In this document: in pieces, positions 50,467 to 62,491 of the stretch
Layout: each line of letters opens with the position of its first letter
Numbering within the stretch: position 1 is the stretch's first letter
Source of the DNA: Taxawa tesnikishii (nom. ined.)
Taxonomy: Eukaryota; Ascomycota; Dothideomycetes; Dothideales
Direction of reading: 5' to 3'
Length of the DNA: 64,000 nt
NCBI GenBank assembly: GCA_030247885.1
Contig: JAPDRO010000017.1
Location: 248,001-312,000, forward strand
Position numbers and translations under genes: made by a program
Notes under the pieces: model-generated
Seen by the model: the letters and a program-made list of their open reading frames with translations, nothing else
Databases searched by the model: none
What the model was told of the DNA's origin: nothing

Positions 50467-51449
50467 TCACCGAATGCCATAGCCAAAGTCGTGAAGGTAT
50501 CGATAGGTATAGTTACGGTATATTGAGCCAGCCAGAGTGCTACCGAAGTAGAGGCGGTTGACGATCGACACTCCATTTGTAGACGGCTGTTCTTCTAGCG
50601 TAGATATTCCAGTCGTGTCGATGGGAGCGCATGTGGTGACCTTTTGATACGTGGTTCGCCCGGAAGGAGATGTGTTGATGCCGAATGCCTCATGAGAATC
50701 CAGTGTCCATACTGTATGCTGCTGTATTGCCGTGAACGCATCGCCCCGAGGTAAAGGGACATGTGGCATTCTTCTCGACGGTCCACGACAATTCTCTCTT
50801 GACGTAGATATTGCATCCAAGGATCCCGGTTGGGTTGTTGTAGCAGTTTCTGGCATAAGTTGCGGCTGTTGTTGTCTGGTTCATGGTCATGCCACGATAG
50901 GCGTCGAGTTGATTTGCGTTAACAGGCATCCAAGTACCACAACTGGAGCTCATGAAGAGGACGTCTTGACGTGAGGATTCCAAGACACAAGAACTGTACG
51001 CCCCAAAGAAAGTAAACATGGCAAGGTGAAGCATCGCCAGCAAGAGGAGGCACACGGCGCCTTTGTACGAGCGTTGCAATTTGCCTTTTCACGCGCAGAG
51101 GGCCTTGGTGATGTTCCAGGACACCACTGCTGATGAGGAGCTATCTCTGTATATGACCTGGAGCTGATGGAAGAGAGCATCCTGAAACTCACGTGCGGGT
51201 CGATCTCGTGCAGACGTAGGGTCAAGATGTTTCGGAGAGGACGATCAGGGATGGAAAGGCTCGGTCAAGACAAAAACAGCCGTCATCGACGAGCCAAAGA
51301 GCAAAGCTATGCTGATGAATATTGGAAAAAGAGCACAACGCTTTAGTGACTGTTCGGAGGCGATGCGGTTTCCCCAGCCTCAAACCAAGGCCATAACGCG
51401 TTCGCCTGTTGTGAGCGACGATTGGTCTTCCACCGGTCGCTGGATACAC
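50467..51449 (-). pseudogene. Disrupted fungal multi-pass membrane protein
   Basis: Minus-strand pieces in different frames look like parts of one gene: a hydrophobic helix ALFPIFISIALLFGSSMTAV near 51310, then VCLLLLAMLHLAMFTFFGAY near 51030, a Cys-rich extracellular-like stretch (SSCGTWMPVN, CNIYVKRELSWTV, CPFTSGRCVHGN), and a C-terminal part AFGINTSPSGRTTYQKVTTC ... YGIR ending at 50467. This matches a large, unnamed fungal family with conserved cysteines. At least two frame changes are needed and their cause is unclear, so the gene may be dead or merely mis-sequenced. Start uncertain. Confidence 0.45.
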
Positions 51450-52512
51450 TGGCGAGTAGGCCTCGCCGAACGATCCATGAAATCGAGTTCTTGGCTACAG
51501 GGCCCCAATGTCTGATAAAGAGACTCAGGGGGTCTAAATGTTTTGTTCGGGGTGCAGGTAGCTATCTTGGCGCATCTCGCCGGAGGCTGACGCCACGCAC
51601 TCTTGGCACGGTATAGCATCAGGTTCACAGAGGTGCTGCGCCCTCGATAGAGAGTTGCCGGTAAACGGTCGGCGGGCGGGAAGAAAGGTGTTGGAAGCTG
51701 GAGTTTTCAGTGTCCAACACCATAGAAGCTAGACGTTGCCTTCAGAACTTCCTTTTCCTTTCTTTCCTCTCCGCGTGCGCGGCAAGTAAAGTCGTGCGAC
51801 GTCCCCTCTCTCTGTGCTCGGTCTGCTAACATGTTCACATAAGATCGCCATAAGGTGTATTAACAGAAGTCGTGGGACAAGGTAGCAGTGAGCTGGGGCG
51901 AGACAGCACGTCATGCCGTGTTGTGAATGTTATAGCCAAAGAGACAACACAGTGAGCAACCCTTCTCCGGCGTCCTGCCACGAGACAGAAACAGCGATGA
52001 AAGGATCATGAGGTGGTTTCCAAAGATTCCCTGCCGATCTGAGACCAACAGAAGCAGTCAGTTGATAGTTTTCAACTAGCAAAAACACGGTCTCGGACGA
52101 ATCCTCACTGATACGCGTAATGCCCGTGCACGAGGATAGGAGAGAAAGGAAGAGGAAGTTCTGAAGGACGAAGCGTTGTATTTATGCGCGACAGTGCTGC
52201 TGCCTTGGCGAGCGGTGAAGGGTTCTGCCGTGCTGAAATGTACACAGGCGTCGGAAGCTTGCGACTTGCGACTTGCGATCTGTCAGGCACGAGTTACTAC
52301 TGTACACGCTGCGCGACGCGATTCAGCACATTCATCAGACACCATTCACCCAAACACTCATCTCTCGAGTCCTGCTGCTGCTCTTTGTTTGTTTGAATAG
52401 CTCGAACACCCTTGCGCGTGGCTCATGCTTTAGACTCCATCCACCGTCCACCTGTCGCCCACCACACCTTCCGGCGCAAACACGCGCAGACACCACCCCT
52501 TCGCCGGCCGAC
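51450..52512. promoter_or_regulatory. Divergent region upstream of Ssr4 gene
   Basis: About 1.06 kb with the Ssr4 promoter and C/A-rich leader at its right end, and the 5' region of the membrane-protein gene at its left. No other gene recognised. Confidence 0.45.
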
Positions 52513-54767
52513 ATGCAAGAACCTACACATGGCGTGCCGCAGCCACTTGTGAGTATCTTCGAACACATCAGAGGCGCCTGCTTTCTGAACTTTGCGCCTG
52601 CAGATCGGCCATGTGCATCTCCTGTCCCAGTACAGGTTCCCAGTTTCCGCTTCCCTCAACCTCGATCATGCCTACAAGTTCCTCTTCGATGCGCCGAATA
52701 TCGTCAAGCAGATGTCTACCGTACAATGGACCTTCCTGCAACCCCCTGCGCCGGGCACGGTGTTCCTGGAATGGATTAGCCAAACACAAATGCAAGCCCG
52801 CTTTGCTACTGACGGATACCTCTGGGCCGACCCAGAACAGACAATCCGTCAAGATTACGGGGGCTATGTACGCACCCGCAGAGGCAGATTGGGAGGCACA
52901 CAGCTGATTGCGTACAGACCATTGAGATTATGATCCACAACAGCGGCTTCAGACCCGGCCTGGACCAGCAATGCACTGTTGCTCGGACGCGCTATCGCTT
53001 TATCTCTAAAAATGCCAACGTGAACGCCGCCATACCAGATCGTAACCTCTGGATAGTGCACTACCGACCGGCGGACCCTCAGTACCAGCTGCCAGCCGCA
53101 GCAGTCCAAATATCTCCTCGAGATCAGCAGCTGTTCCAGGAACGTCGCTGGGTTGAGCAGAATGCGAGAATCCCAAACAAGCCTTTTATGCTTCACGATC
53201 GCGAGAAGTGGCCCCGCCTGGAGGCGCCGGGCAGGAACGGGCCTGGCGATCCTATGTACGCGCAGAACTACTATGGACAAAATCCCATGGCGCATATTGG
53301 CAACCCTCGGTTTTCTGGACAATTTTACCAGCAACCACAACAGGGCATGGTGGGTCCACCCGCCGCTAAGAGGCAGCGGCAGAACCCTCCAGCGCAGATG
53401 CCTGGTATGGCAGCAGACGCAGCACTTGCAAGTCAGGGCATCAGTATTGAGGGCGAAGAGGAGGTCGCAACTGGTGATATTATTGACGTCTTACAACCGC
53501 GCGACATCAGCTTGACGAGATACATCCAACACCATGAATGGATGGAGGAAGTCTTCTCTTCCCCTACGCGACTGGTCAGATTGTTCCGGTGGATCTTGGG
53601 TTTGGTCTCATGGGCGAGCTGGCCGGGCTCACCGAGGGATTGTTCGACCAGCCCAATTCAGACGAAGGGAAACCGCCAAGCCTGAAGAAAGTGCAGCCCG
53701 AGCAGCTACGAGAATTCGAAAAACGGGTGAAAGAACATATTGAAGAGGGACAGGCCGAGCTTGAGCGGATGAAGAGAGATCACGCGAAGAAGATGGAGGA
53801 GTTGAGACGTAGCAAGACAGTCATGCAGGCGGAGAAGAGGCTGCGAAACGCAGCATGGGATGTCAGTGATACCGGGAACGAATTCTGGAGGATAATACCG
53901 AACGGAACCGGCACTGCAAATAAAGAGAATGTGAACGATGTCAAGGGTGAGGTGGAGAAGATGCTGAACGTCACTATCGAGCCGCAAAAGGCGTCGACAA
54001 TGATCGAAAAGGGCGGTCTGAAGCGCGAAGAGACGCAGCGACCAGCAGCGAGCACCAGCCAAGACGTCGCGAACAGCGGACTAAACGGCCTGCAGGCCAA
54101 CGGCGCCTTGAACGGGGCATCTCACATCCCGGAACAATTCAACCAACGCGGACTCACCGCGCCGCAAATGTCACATCAGCTCAGCGGCGCAAGACCTGAC
54201 TCTGAGGTTGGGGTTCGGCTACAGGATCAACAGCAGCCACCATCCATGGTGCAGGCGCCTCCAGAGCAGCAGCAGCAAGCGGCGACAGCTCCGCAACAAC
54301 CTACTGGAGACGACGTCGACACCACCATGGCCGGAATGGGCGGGATGGACAGCATACCGCCAATGGATGAATCACTCATCGAGGGCATGGATATCGATGT
54401 GGACACCGCCAACCTGCAGTTCGGCAACCCGGCGCCGCAGCCCAAGACCGAGCCCACCGATAACAACGGCGGTGCAAGCGATTGGACCACGCTGCAGAAC
54501 AATCCCGGTGCCGGTCTGGACACGGATTCGAATGCTGCAGCTGCGCCGGGCGGGGACGCAAACGCAGGGCTGTATGGTGGAGAAGGGGAAAACGGGTTCG
54601 GCGACTTCGATGCCGGTGACGGCCTGATCGACTTCGAGGGCGGAGGCGACGTGGACGATGTGGACCTGGGTCTGGATATGGACAACTCGGCCTTTGGAGA
54701 TGCGTTCCACGGCACGGAGCCGCTTGATGAAGAAGCCGAGAGGCAGGACGAGGGAGGTGCGTCTTAG
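52513..54767 (+). CDS. SWI/SNF and RSC complex subunit Ssr4 (DUF1750)
   Basis: Nuclear chromatin-remodelling subunit known from fission yeast and conserved in filamentous fungi. The N-terminal domain reads HVHLLSQYRFPVSASLNLDH, NIVKQMSTVQWTFLQPPAPG, RFATDGYLWADPEQ, then TIEIMIHNSGFRPG and RNLWIVHY, the Ssr4 pattern. A middle Gln/Pro-rich region is followed by QHHEWMEEVFSSPYATGQIV, a helix-rich segment (EEGQAELERMKRDHAKKMEE) and an acidic low-complexity tail. Introns 52549-52603 and 52868-52917. One frame change at C53561-53564 fits one lost base; corrected length is exactly 716 residues. Confidence 0.9.
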
Positions 54768-57700
54768 AGTGGCGCACCTCCCAGGTTTTCTTAACCTTCC
54801 TTCTACTTAAAGGCCTACAGTGTAACAAGGCCTCTCTCTCTAGCGTTAGCGCACGTCTGGTGCTGGTTCAATGGGAACACGCACAAGACGGAAACGTCGC
54901 CATGCAAGATGTTCTATCGTTCGATGGTGTGAAAGGACGAAAATTCATAGCGATGTCATTCCCGTAGTAGAAGCTTGGATACCCATATTTACCACCAAAA
55001 CCCTTCTGGCGAACAGCTTATCTCACAAGTCATCGTGGACGGGGCGTGGCTGTCGGACGCCGCATGGCGCTCTTTGTGCGTTTGTGCTGGATATAGATCT
55101 GCAAGACGTGTCGCCACACACACCTGTCGGCTTGTCAAGAACCCATCTGGATGGATGCTGGTCATAGCGTTGAGGCTCAGATCTGTGCTACCTGTCACGA
55201 TAACTCGGGTCACTGTGGCTTTCGAATGGACGGATGAGTAGGAGGTTGAAGGTATTCGTGTTGTTGTTTTTGGGGTGGCACAGGGAAATTTTGAACACAC
55301 GCTTGTATTGCGCCATATGGCTGCGTATGGGGGTGAAGTCGTAGCACAAGGAAACGAGGATAGAGCTCGCGATAAGGAGCGAGTGGTTGAGACGTAGTTG
55401 CCTGCCTTGCGCCATCCGATCGCTGGAGATGAGCTGAAGGACGTGGTACGAGCACTGCCTACCATGATGGTTGCGCTTCACCGCTTCGTCGAGGGACAAC
55501 AGATCAGTTCAACCAGCATTCGGAAGCGACATGTTATGTCATCGTGATGAGTTTCTCAACGCCGTCGAGAAGCCACGATAACGGGATAGAAGTTCTAGAA
55601 AGAGAGGTTGTTTCTACTTCGATACGTGTCGGTCCCGAATCTGGCAACCAGCTGAGGCGGCACTGCGCTTGGTAACTCTAATATTGCCATGAGGTGATGC
55701 TTGTCTCGAGTGTTGTAAGACCGGGACAAAGATACACACGATCAAGCACGGTGACAAATGCGTCGACTCGTCGCTTGTACGTGGATATAGTGCATCAGAA
55801 GGTGTGTATCTGTTACGCGCAGAGCGTGCCAACCGCTTGGATCATGCCGCAACAGATGACTCGGCCCGTTGATCGCGATGCTGTTTCAGCGGCTCTGCTC
55901 GTTGAACGGTTCAACGGAGATTCGACCGAATCTCATGTTCTCCACGTGCAGGCGATGCAGTCATTGTCGCAGACACTGAGATGGCGGTGCCTCTCTCTGT
56001 GGGACGCCGGTAGAGTGTTTCGTCTGAATCACCCGTTACGCTACTCTACGCCCACCTTCTCCAGCACCCGTTTGGGCGGGCGTCGATAGCATGGATGGTG
56101 CGCGTGCTTGTCAGATTCAATAGCGTGGTGTATGCATGCTTTTTAGAGCTGTTCTAGAGGATGTGTGACCCCTCGTTCAAATATGGAGCTCTCAGGGTTC
56201 AAGGGTCACACACACCTCGCTGCATACGAGCGAAGGAGGCTGGCAGTGACAGAAGGTCAGAACAAGCCGTGCGAACGGGCGGGCAGGGAGTCGAGCGGTT
56301 CTACCGGCAACCGGAAGAAACGGCAGTGCGTCAAACGTCCAGGCACATGGGTCAACGCTGTCGGTACTCAAGACGAGACATTTTGATTTTCAGGAGGGAT
56401 TGATGCAATCGGTCAAGCGTGATGCCGCGGCTGCTTAGCACTCGAGTGACGATCGACGGGGAGAGTTTTGTGGCGTTCTGCTTCGCTCTCCACGCTTGTC
56501 GCAGACGAGAAGGCTTCCAGATGGTGGGAGCGAGTCAGTCGGCCAGGAACGGCGGACCGGCATGTTGCAGACAGGCCGGCTGGCAGCATGCAGTTGCAGT
56601 TGCAGGGTGCAGGGTGCAGGGTGCAGGGTGCAGGGTGCGGGCATTCGCTGCAGCAAGATGGATCTAACCAACCTCTTGCATGCAATATTGATCTACGATA
56701 CGAGGTATTGGCTTCGAGGAGGAGGAGGGCGACATCACAGCAACTGGTTACTAAGTCACAGAGGAGAGGAACAGGGCTAGAACAGGGAGCGTCAAGCGAC
56801 TCGTCGTTCTCGTATCGGCAGTCTGTCACCGACCAGAGAGGAAAGGCGAGTGGTAGAAACGAAATGAAGGGTCTTGGTGTGGACGTGGAGCGCGCGTGTT
56901 TGGCTGGCGAGGCGAGCAGGTGGTGGGACTCTGATTGGCGCTGGCCAGGCGAACACCCTCCAGCTAGCGGTTTCTGGTTTGGCCGTTTCTCAGAAGAAAA
57001 CGCTACCCCGATGTTGCACCGGCCCACAAACGCCCCTCGCTGCATCTTCGCTGCACCTTCGCTGCACAGTGACCGCTCTCAAACGTCCATCCCAGCTCTA
57101 TCATCCCACCGACCAATGCCCCGAGCGCCGCAAGCCTATCTGCTCCAATGTCTCCCGCGCGGTCCTTGCAAAGGCTTGAGAGCGCGCGCTAGCCTCGACT
57201 CGCGCGGGCGGATGCCACTGTCTCTCCTCATCTGCACCGAGGCGTGATGGCGTCCGTAGAACAATTTGGGTTGTCGTCGTGCGCACACCCAGTCTGTGCC
57301 TAAACATAGCCTCAGCACAAGGTGTGCGCCCTCGTTTGCATGTGGCCCATGGCGATCCCGCATCGGAAGAATACAGCAGAGCGACGCGTTCCTGGCGCCA
57401 GCGTGAGGCTAGTCGTCCATTCCCTGCCAGCCCTCCACCTTTCCGCATACCCTATTCCCTTTACGAGCTCCTGTAGTCACCTTAGTCCGCTCGCTCGACC
57501 ATCTGTTCTTCTGATATAACCCTGCACACCCTCCCCGCCCTCCTACCTCACTCTGCATCACTCTTTAACCTTCTTAATCCCTTTCACAACCCCACCCAGC
57601 CTTTTTCTTCCCAGCCGTTCTTTCGTTTAGTCATTTGTGAAGGTAGCTCCTTCAAGTGAAGCCCACATTACATTTTCACATCAGGGTTTCTTCATACGCA

Positions 57701-57826
57701 ATTTCTTCTTGACACCGACTACCATTCCGATCGTTTCGTTTTACACATCAAACTCTTACCACGCACTACATTCGGAGGCTAGAGACCCAACATCATAACC
57801 CGGATCCAGCACATATCAAAATCACC
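54768..57826. other. 3-kb region without a recognisable gene
   Basis: The longest gene-free stretch in the window, between Ssr4 and the tyrosinase. All open frames are short or change composition abruptly. It contains a heptamer minisatellite at 56601-56640, an inverted repeat CGTTGAAC-G-GTTCAACG near 55898-55914, and, just before the tyrosinase, a pyrimidine-rich leader with GATATAAC at 57513-57520. It could hold a long regulatory region or a non-coding RNA; the sequence alone does not decide. Confidence 0.5.
56601..56640. repeat. Five tandem copies of TGCAGGG plus a partial copy
   Basis: Perfect 7-bp unit, five copies from 56601 to 56635, then TGCGG, preceded by two TGCAGT-like words. It lies about 1.2 kb upstream of the tyrosinase start. 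Confidence 0.95.
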
Positions 57827-60001
57827 ATGCGTTTCACTACCTTGGCACTGTTCGGCGCGTCTGCGCTGGCTGTCGCCGCCTCCCCAATGGACCTCCCAGA
57901 GGACGCTGTCATGGTTGAGGAGCATTCCCTCGACGAGCGCGCCACCACAATCGCCGTCACCGGTGTCACTGGAAACGGTGTTCAGACGCGTATGGAGTTG
58001 AGAGAAATGAACAGCAAGCAACCGGACATGTACAACCTTTACATGCTGGGTCTGCGACAAATGATGAACGTTGCCCAGAGCAACCCCCTGTCCTACTACC
58101 AGATTGCCGGTACGTTGTGCATCATCCCACAAACTTCTGCGAGTCGTGAAATGACGCAGTGATCTAACGTGTGACAGGTATCCACGGCCGTCCGTACATC
58201 CCGTGGGATAACGTGGGAACTGCCCCCGGTTACGGCGGCGGCTACTGCACACACACTTCTAACCTTTTCCTGCCATGGCACAGACCATACCTGGCGCTTT
58301 ACGAGCAACAGCTGTACGCCAACGTTCAGTCGGTTGCCAACAGCTTCCCTACGTCTTCGCGCGCGAGATGGCAAGCGGCGGCTAAGAACTTCCGTATGCC
58401 ATACTGGGACTGGGCTGCTGCGCCCCAGCTGGAGGAAAGGCTTGGCCTGACCTGATTAGCACCACCTACATCAACGTCCAAACTCCAACCGGTGCCCAGA
58501 CCATCACCAACCCGCTCCTCCGCTACGAGTTCCACCCCATATCTGCCACCGACATGGTGTACAACCCATTCGCTTCCTGGACCGTCACCAAGCGCTACCC
58601 AACCAGCTGGGATGCCAACGCCAGCAGCCAGAACCCTTTGATCCTTCCTATCATGGTCAGCAACCAGCCATCCTTCAAGGACCGTCTGTACAACCTCTTC
58701 ACTGCCTACAGCAACTTCTCCCAGTTCGGTAACGAGGCCTGGATCTCCTCCAGCACTCAGAACGCTGACTCTCTGGAGTCTCTTCACGACGCCATCCACT
58801 CCATCACTGGAAACAACGGGCACATGACGTACCTGGACTACTCTGCTTTCGACCCTGTCTTCTGGCTCCACCACACCATGATTGACAGGTGCTTCGCTCT
58901 GTGGCAGGCTCTTTACCCCAACAGCTACGTTCAGCCAATGGCTGCTCTTGGTGCCACCTTCAACTTCCCGGCGGGCACCGTTGAGAGTGCCACCTCACCT
59001 CTGTACCCCTTCCACAAGGACACTAAGGGAACCAACTACAACTCCAACGACGTCAAGAGCGTTTCCAGCTTCGGTTACACCTACTCCGAGCTTGCCAGCG
59101 GCAAGGCCTCCGATGTCAGGGCTGCCGTCAACAAGCTCTACGGTACCAGTTCGGGCAGCAGCACCATCAACAAGCGTGTGATTGACAACTCTACTGCTGT
59201 TGCTGAACACGTTGCTGGCGCCATCAACTCCACGACCGGTCTGAGCAACCAGTACATATGCAACATCGTCTCCCAGAAGTTTGCCATGAACGGCTCTTAC
59301 GCCATCTACCTCTTCCTCGGCAACGTTTCGGGCGATGCTTCCACCTGGGCTACCAGCAACCAGCTCATCGGTACCCACGCTGTCTTCGCCTCTCTGACCC
59401 CATCCAGCCAGCAGCAAGCCAAGGCTATGGGCATGGACATGGACTTGAAGATTACTGGTACCGTGCCTCTTACCACTGCCCTGATCAATGCCGTCACTGC
59501 TGGCAAGCTGAGGAGCTTGAAGGCCTCTGACGTTCAGCCATACCTCACTGCCAACCTCAACTGGCGTGTGGCCATGATGGACGGCACCGAGGTCCCAGTC
59601 GCCAACGTCCCCGACCTCTCCGTCTCCGTTGTCTCTGCCACCGTCCAGCCTGCAACCGCTGACGACAGCTTCCCTACCTGGAAGGGATACAACGACCTCA
59701 TCAACGTGACTGCTGCCCGTGCCGGTGGTTTCAACAAGAATCACTGGCAGGGCAAGGGTCTTGGCTCCGGCTCCGGCTCCGGCTCCTCCTACTCCTCTTC
59801 CTCTTCCTCCAGCAACTCGAGCAGCGGCGGTAGCGCCCTTACCCATCCGGTACCGGCTCCGCTTCCTCTCCATCTGGCACCGGTTACGCCGCTCCAGTCT
59901 CCCCAACCAGCTCCGTCGTCCCATTCACCGGTGCAGCCTCTTCGCTGAGCGCCGGCCTCGCCTTGGCCGGCTTCGGTGCCATCGCTGCTGTCCTCCTGTA
60001 A
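57827..60001 (+). CDS. Secreted tyrosinase (type-3 copper polyphenol oxidase) with GPI-type C-terminus
   Basis: Oxidises phenols to quinones, feeding melanin. Signal peptide MRFTTLALFGASALAVAASP. CuA histidines in GIHGRPYIPW, GYCTHTSNLFLPWHRPYLAL (the Cys next to the second His is the usual thioether partner). CuB region: LHDAIHSITG and SAFDPVFWLHHTMIDRCFAL. A C-terminal domain follows, then a Gly/Ser linker. Intron 58110-58177. Frame changes at C58423-58426 and C59836-59838 each fit one lost base; corrected length is exactly 702 residues. In the corrected tail, SPTSSVVPFTGAASS is followed by the hydrophobic end LSAGLALAGFGAIAAVLL, a GPI-attachment pattern. As read without correction the tail is Pro-rich and stops at 59948. 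Confidence 0.93.
59761..59790. repeat. GGCTCC hexamer repeat coding for Gly-Ser
   Basis: About four GGCTCC units followed by TCC-rich codons encode the GSGSGSGS/Ser-rich linker before the tyrosinase C-terminal anchor. Confidence 0.8.
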
Positions 60002-60985
60002 AAGAGTGACTAAGCTCACAAGTTTTCCTTGTCGTCCCTTTTCTGTATCTGAACAACAAACGGAGTGTGAAAGAAGTGATCGCATGCATTTGAAGGTCGC
60101 GGCGGGCTTTGGCTGCATTCGCATTAGAGAATCTCGCTTTATACCATCCGCGTCCGGCGAGACCTGTCTTGGGAGGATAAAAGTGCCCTATCTATCAGTT
60201 CCGTCTCCTTGGTCTACAGTAGATGCGTTTTCAACTCGAGCTGCGCTCTGGGTGGAGGTTCGTTGACTGAAAGCCATTTCATGCAATGTCATGCTATTCT
60301 CAAACGGCCGTACCTGCTTCGCTGCTCTTCCTGTCTGCGTTCCGAGAGACGTGCTTTGTAAGCTGTTGTGCGCATTGCGCCATATCAATTGATGGCAGGA
60401 GTATGTTCCCTCCACTCATCACCATCAACTCAAAAGCTATATATAGCAAGCACCTGCCTGTATAGTATGCACCCGTATAAAGAACACAAGCGAAGCGTCT
60501 CTCATCTGCCCTTGCCGTTGGTGTCGATGCATGCATGAGTTCCACACGAACGGATTAAGACAGTACCAGTATCGCGTGCAAGATAGACCAAACATGAATG
60601 AGCGAATCGCCCATTGGCAGGCAACATATTTAAATCTGACAGAAAGACAGCAGTCCCCCTGTCCACTCCACAGTGGCAGCTGTCCAAATGCATCGCGAAT
60701 TGCGTGAGGAACTCAAGAGAAGCTGTCCTTTGCTGTTGACCCGGGCGGCAACAGAGAAGCGGTGCAGTTGGTTGTCCTTCCCTTCGAAGCATAGACTTCT
60801 GACCAGCCGATGTTGTCCCGGTCCACAGGTCCACAGTCAGAATTTTGGCTTGCTGGCGAAGGACTTGGCGCTAAATTCGGCTAGCGAATCTCCCCTCACA
60901 AAAGAGAATCACAACCTCTCCTCATCACCTTCGCCGGAGGCAGCGAGACTACTAACCATCAACAGCATCCACATACTCCGTCAAA
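60002..60985. promoter_or_regulatory. Tyrosinase 3' region and L19 promoter
   Basis: About 980 nt. No gene is evident. The last 100 nt are C/A-rich and lead to the split start codon of L19. Confidence 0.45.
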
Positions 60986-61910
60986 ATGTAAGGAATCCCT
61001 CAACCACGACCGCACAGTCCATGGACATCATTAGAATCGACGTTTTCCGGCCTGTCGACACTCTTCTGGATGCACCACAGCCCCCGGGCGGCAAAATCTC
61101 CCCTCAATGGGCACCGTTCACTGACAGACTCTGTTATACAGGGTCAACCTTCGCACCCAGAAGCGCCTCGCCGCCTCCGTGGTGGGCTGCGGCAAGCGCA
61201 AGATTTGGCTCGATCCCAATGAGATGAATGAGATCTCCAACGCCAACTCCCGCCAGACTATCCGCAAGCTCGTCAGCGATGGCCTCATCATCCGCAAGCC
61301 CGTCACCATGCACTCCCGCGCCCGTGCCCGTGAGCTCAACGCTGCTCGCCGTATCGGTCGCCACAGGGGTTTCGGTAAGAGGAAGGGTACCGCAGACGCC
61401 CGTATGCCAAGGTACGCACACATCAGATAGGGTGGTGGTGAAATGGGATGGGGCGAAGGGTGGACAATTGCCAATGGAAAAGCATGGGAATGATGCGTGG
61501 GATATGCAAGGACAGGATGCTAATGGAACTGCAACAGCCAAGTCATGTGGATGCGCCGTCTTCGTGTTCTCCGTCGCCTCCTCGTCCGCTACCGTGCCGC
61601 CGGCAAGATCGACAAGCACCTTTACCACGAGCTCTACCACCTGAGCAAGGGTAACACCTTCAAGCACAAGCGTGCCCTCGTCGAGCACGTAAGTTCTTCG
61701 CTCATCGTCCATGACATCACTATGAGCGTCGTACCTGACACATGTCCACAGATCCAGAAGGCCAAGGCTGAGAGACAGCGTGAGCGCCTGCTCAAGGAAG
61801 AGATGGACGCCAAGCGTGCCAAGAACAAGGCTGCCCGCGAGAGGAGGCAGGAGCGTGTCACGCAGAAGAGACTGGCTCTTGCTGCGGACGAGGAGGAGAA
61901 GAAGGCGTAG
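60986..61910 (+). CDS. RPL19: 60S ribosomal protein L19 (eL19)
   Basis: Large-subunit ribosomal protein. [77 protein letters not shown] and [20 protein letters not shown] are diagnostic, and the tail is a long basic/acidic helix. Exons: 60986-60987, 61142-61411, 61538-61688, 61752-61910; exactly 193 residues, frame intact. The start codon is split: AT at 60986-60987, then a 154-nt intron with a GTAAGG donor and TACAG acceptor, then G. No other in-frame ATG precedes VNLRTQ. Confidence 0.95.
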
Positions 61911-62491
61911 ATGCATCATTGCATACCATGACGATTGCAAATCCACTGGCCCTGGGGTTTGGTTTTTCGTGGCTTATACCGGCGTGCGAGATATTACTGG
62001 GGGCAGAAGGATCAGCCGTGCTTGCATGTACATCGGTTTTATGCAATGAGCACAACGATCCTACGTTTTCTCTTCTGGCGGATTAAAAACGAGTATGAGC
62101 GTAATCGTATCGGATAACCTTGTGACAGTGTCTCCTCTTCGTCATCAGAATGTGAACTGTTCTCATCTGTTTCTTTACTACTTTCACCGTCGTCACGCCC
62201 TCGTTTTCCTCGTACTACCGATTTACATCACCAACCTTTCATCTCCACTTACTCAACTCTCACTTCATATTCCCACTTTCTCTTGACCACCTTTCACACT
62301 CCACACAGCAGATTTGCCTAATTAAGTCTCCCGAAATTAGTCATCAAAAGCCTGCCCGCGGCTTGTCACAATCCTCTGTATCACCTCCTCTAGTCTCAAC
62401 AGTCCCTAATCACTTGCTACAACCGACACGGCACCCTCTCCCTGAGAACCAGGTCACACTCCCACCGCTCCGGTATCTCCTAGTATAGTCG
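61911..62491. other. L19 3' region, no gene seen
   Basis: About 580 nt, L19 3' UTR followed by pyrimidine-rich sequence at 62150-62330 that could be a promoter or leader of something further right. Confidence 0.4.

Noticed and set aside
56413-57247. Overlapping 200-260-codon frames on both strands in the tyrosinase upstream region
   Set aside because: They run through the TGCAGGG repeat, have unsteady composition and no motif; probably chance frames in GC-rich DNA.
58995-59924. 309-codon open frame antisense to the tyrosinase
   Set aside because: Gly/Val/Asp-rich shadow of the GC-biased coding strand; no domain.
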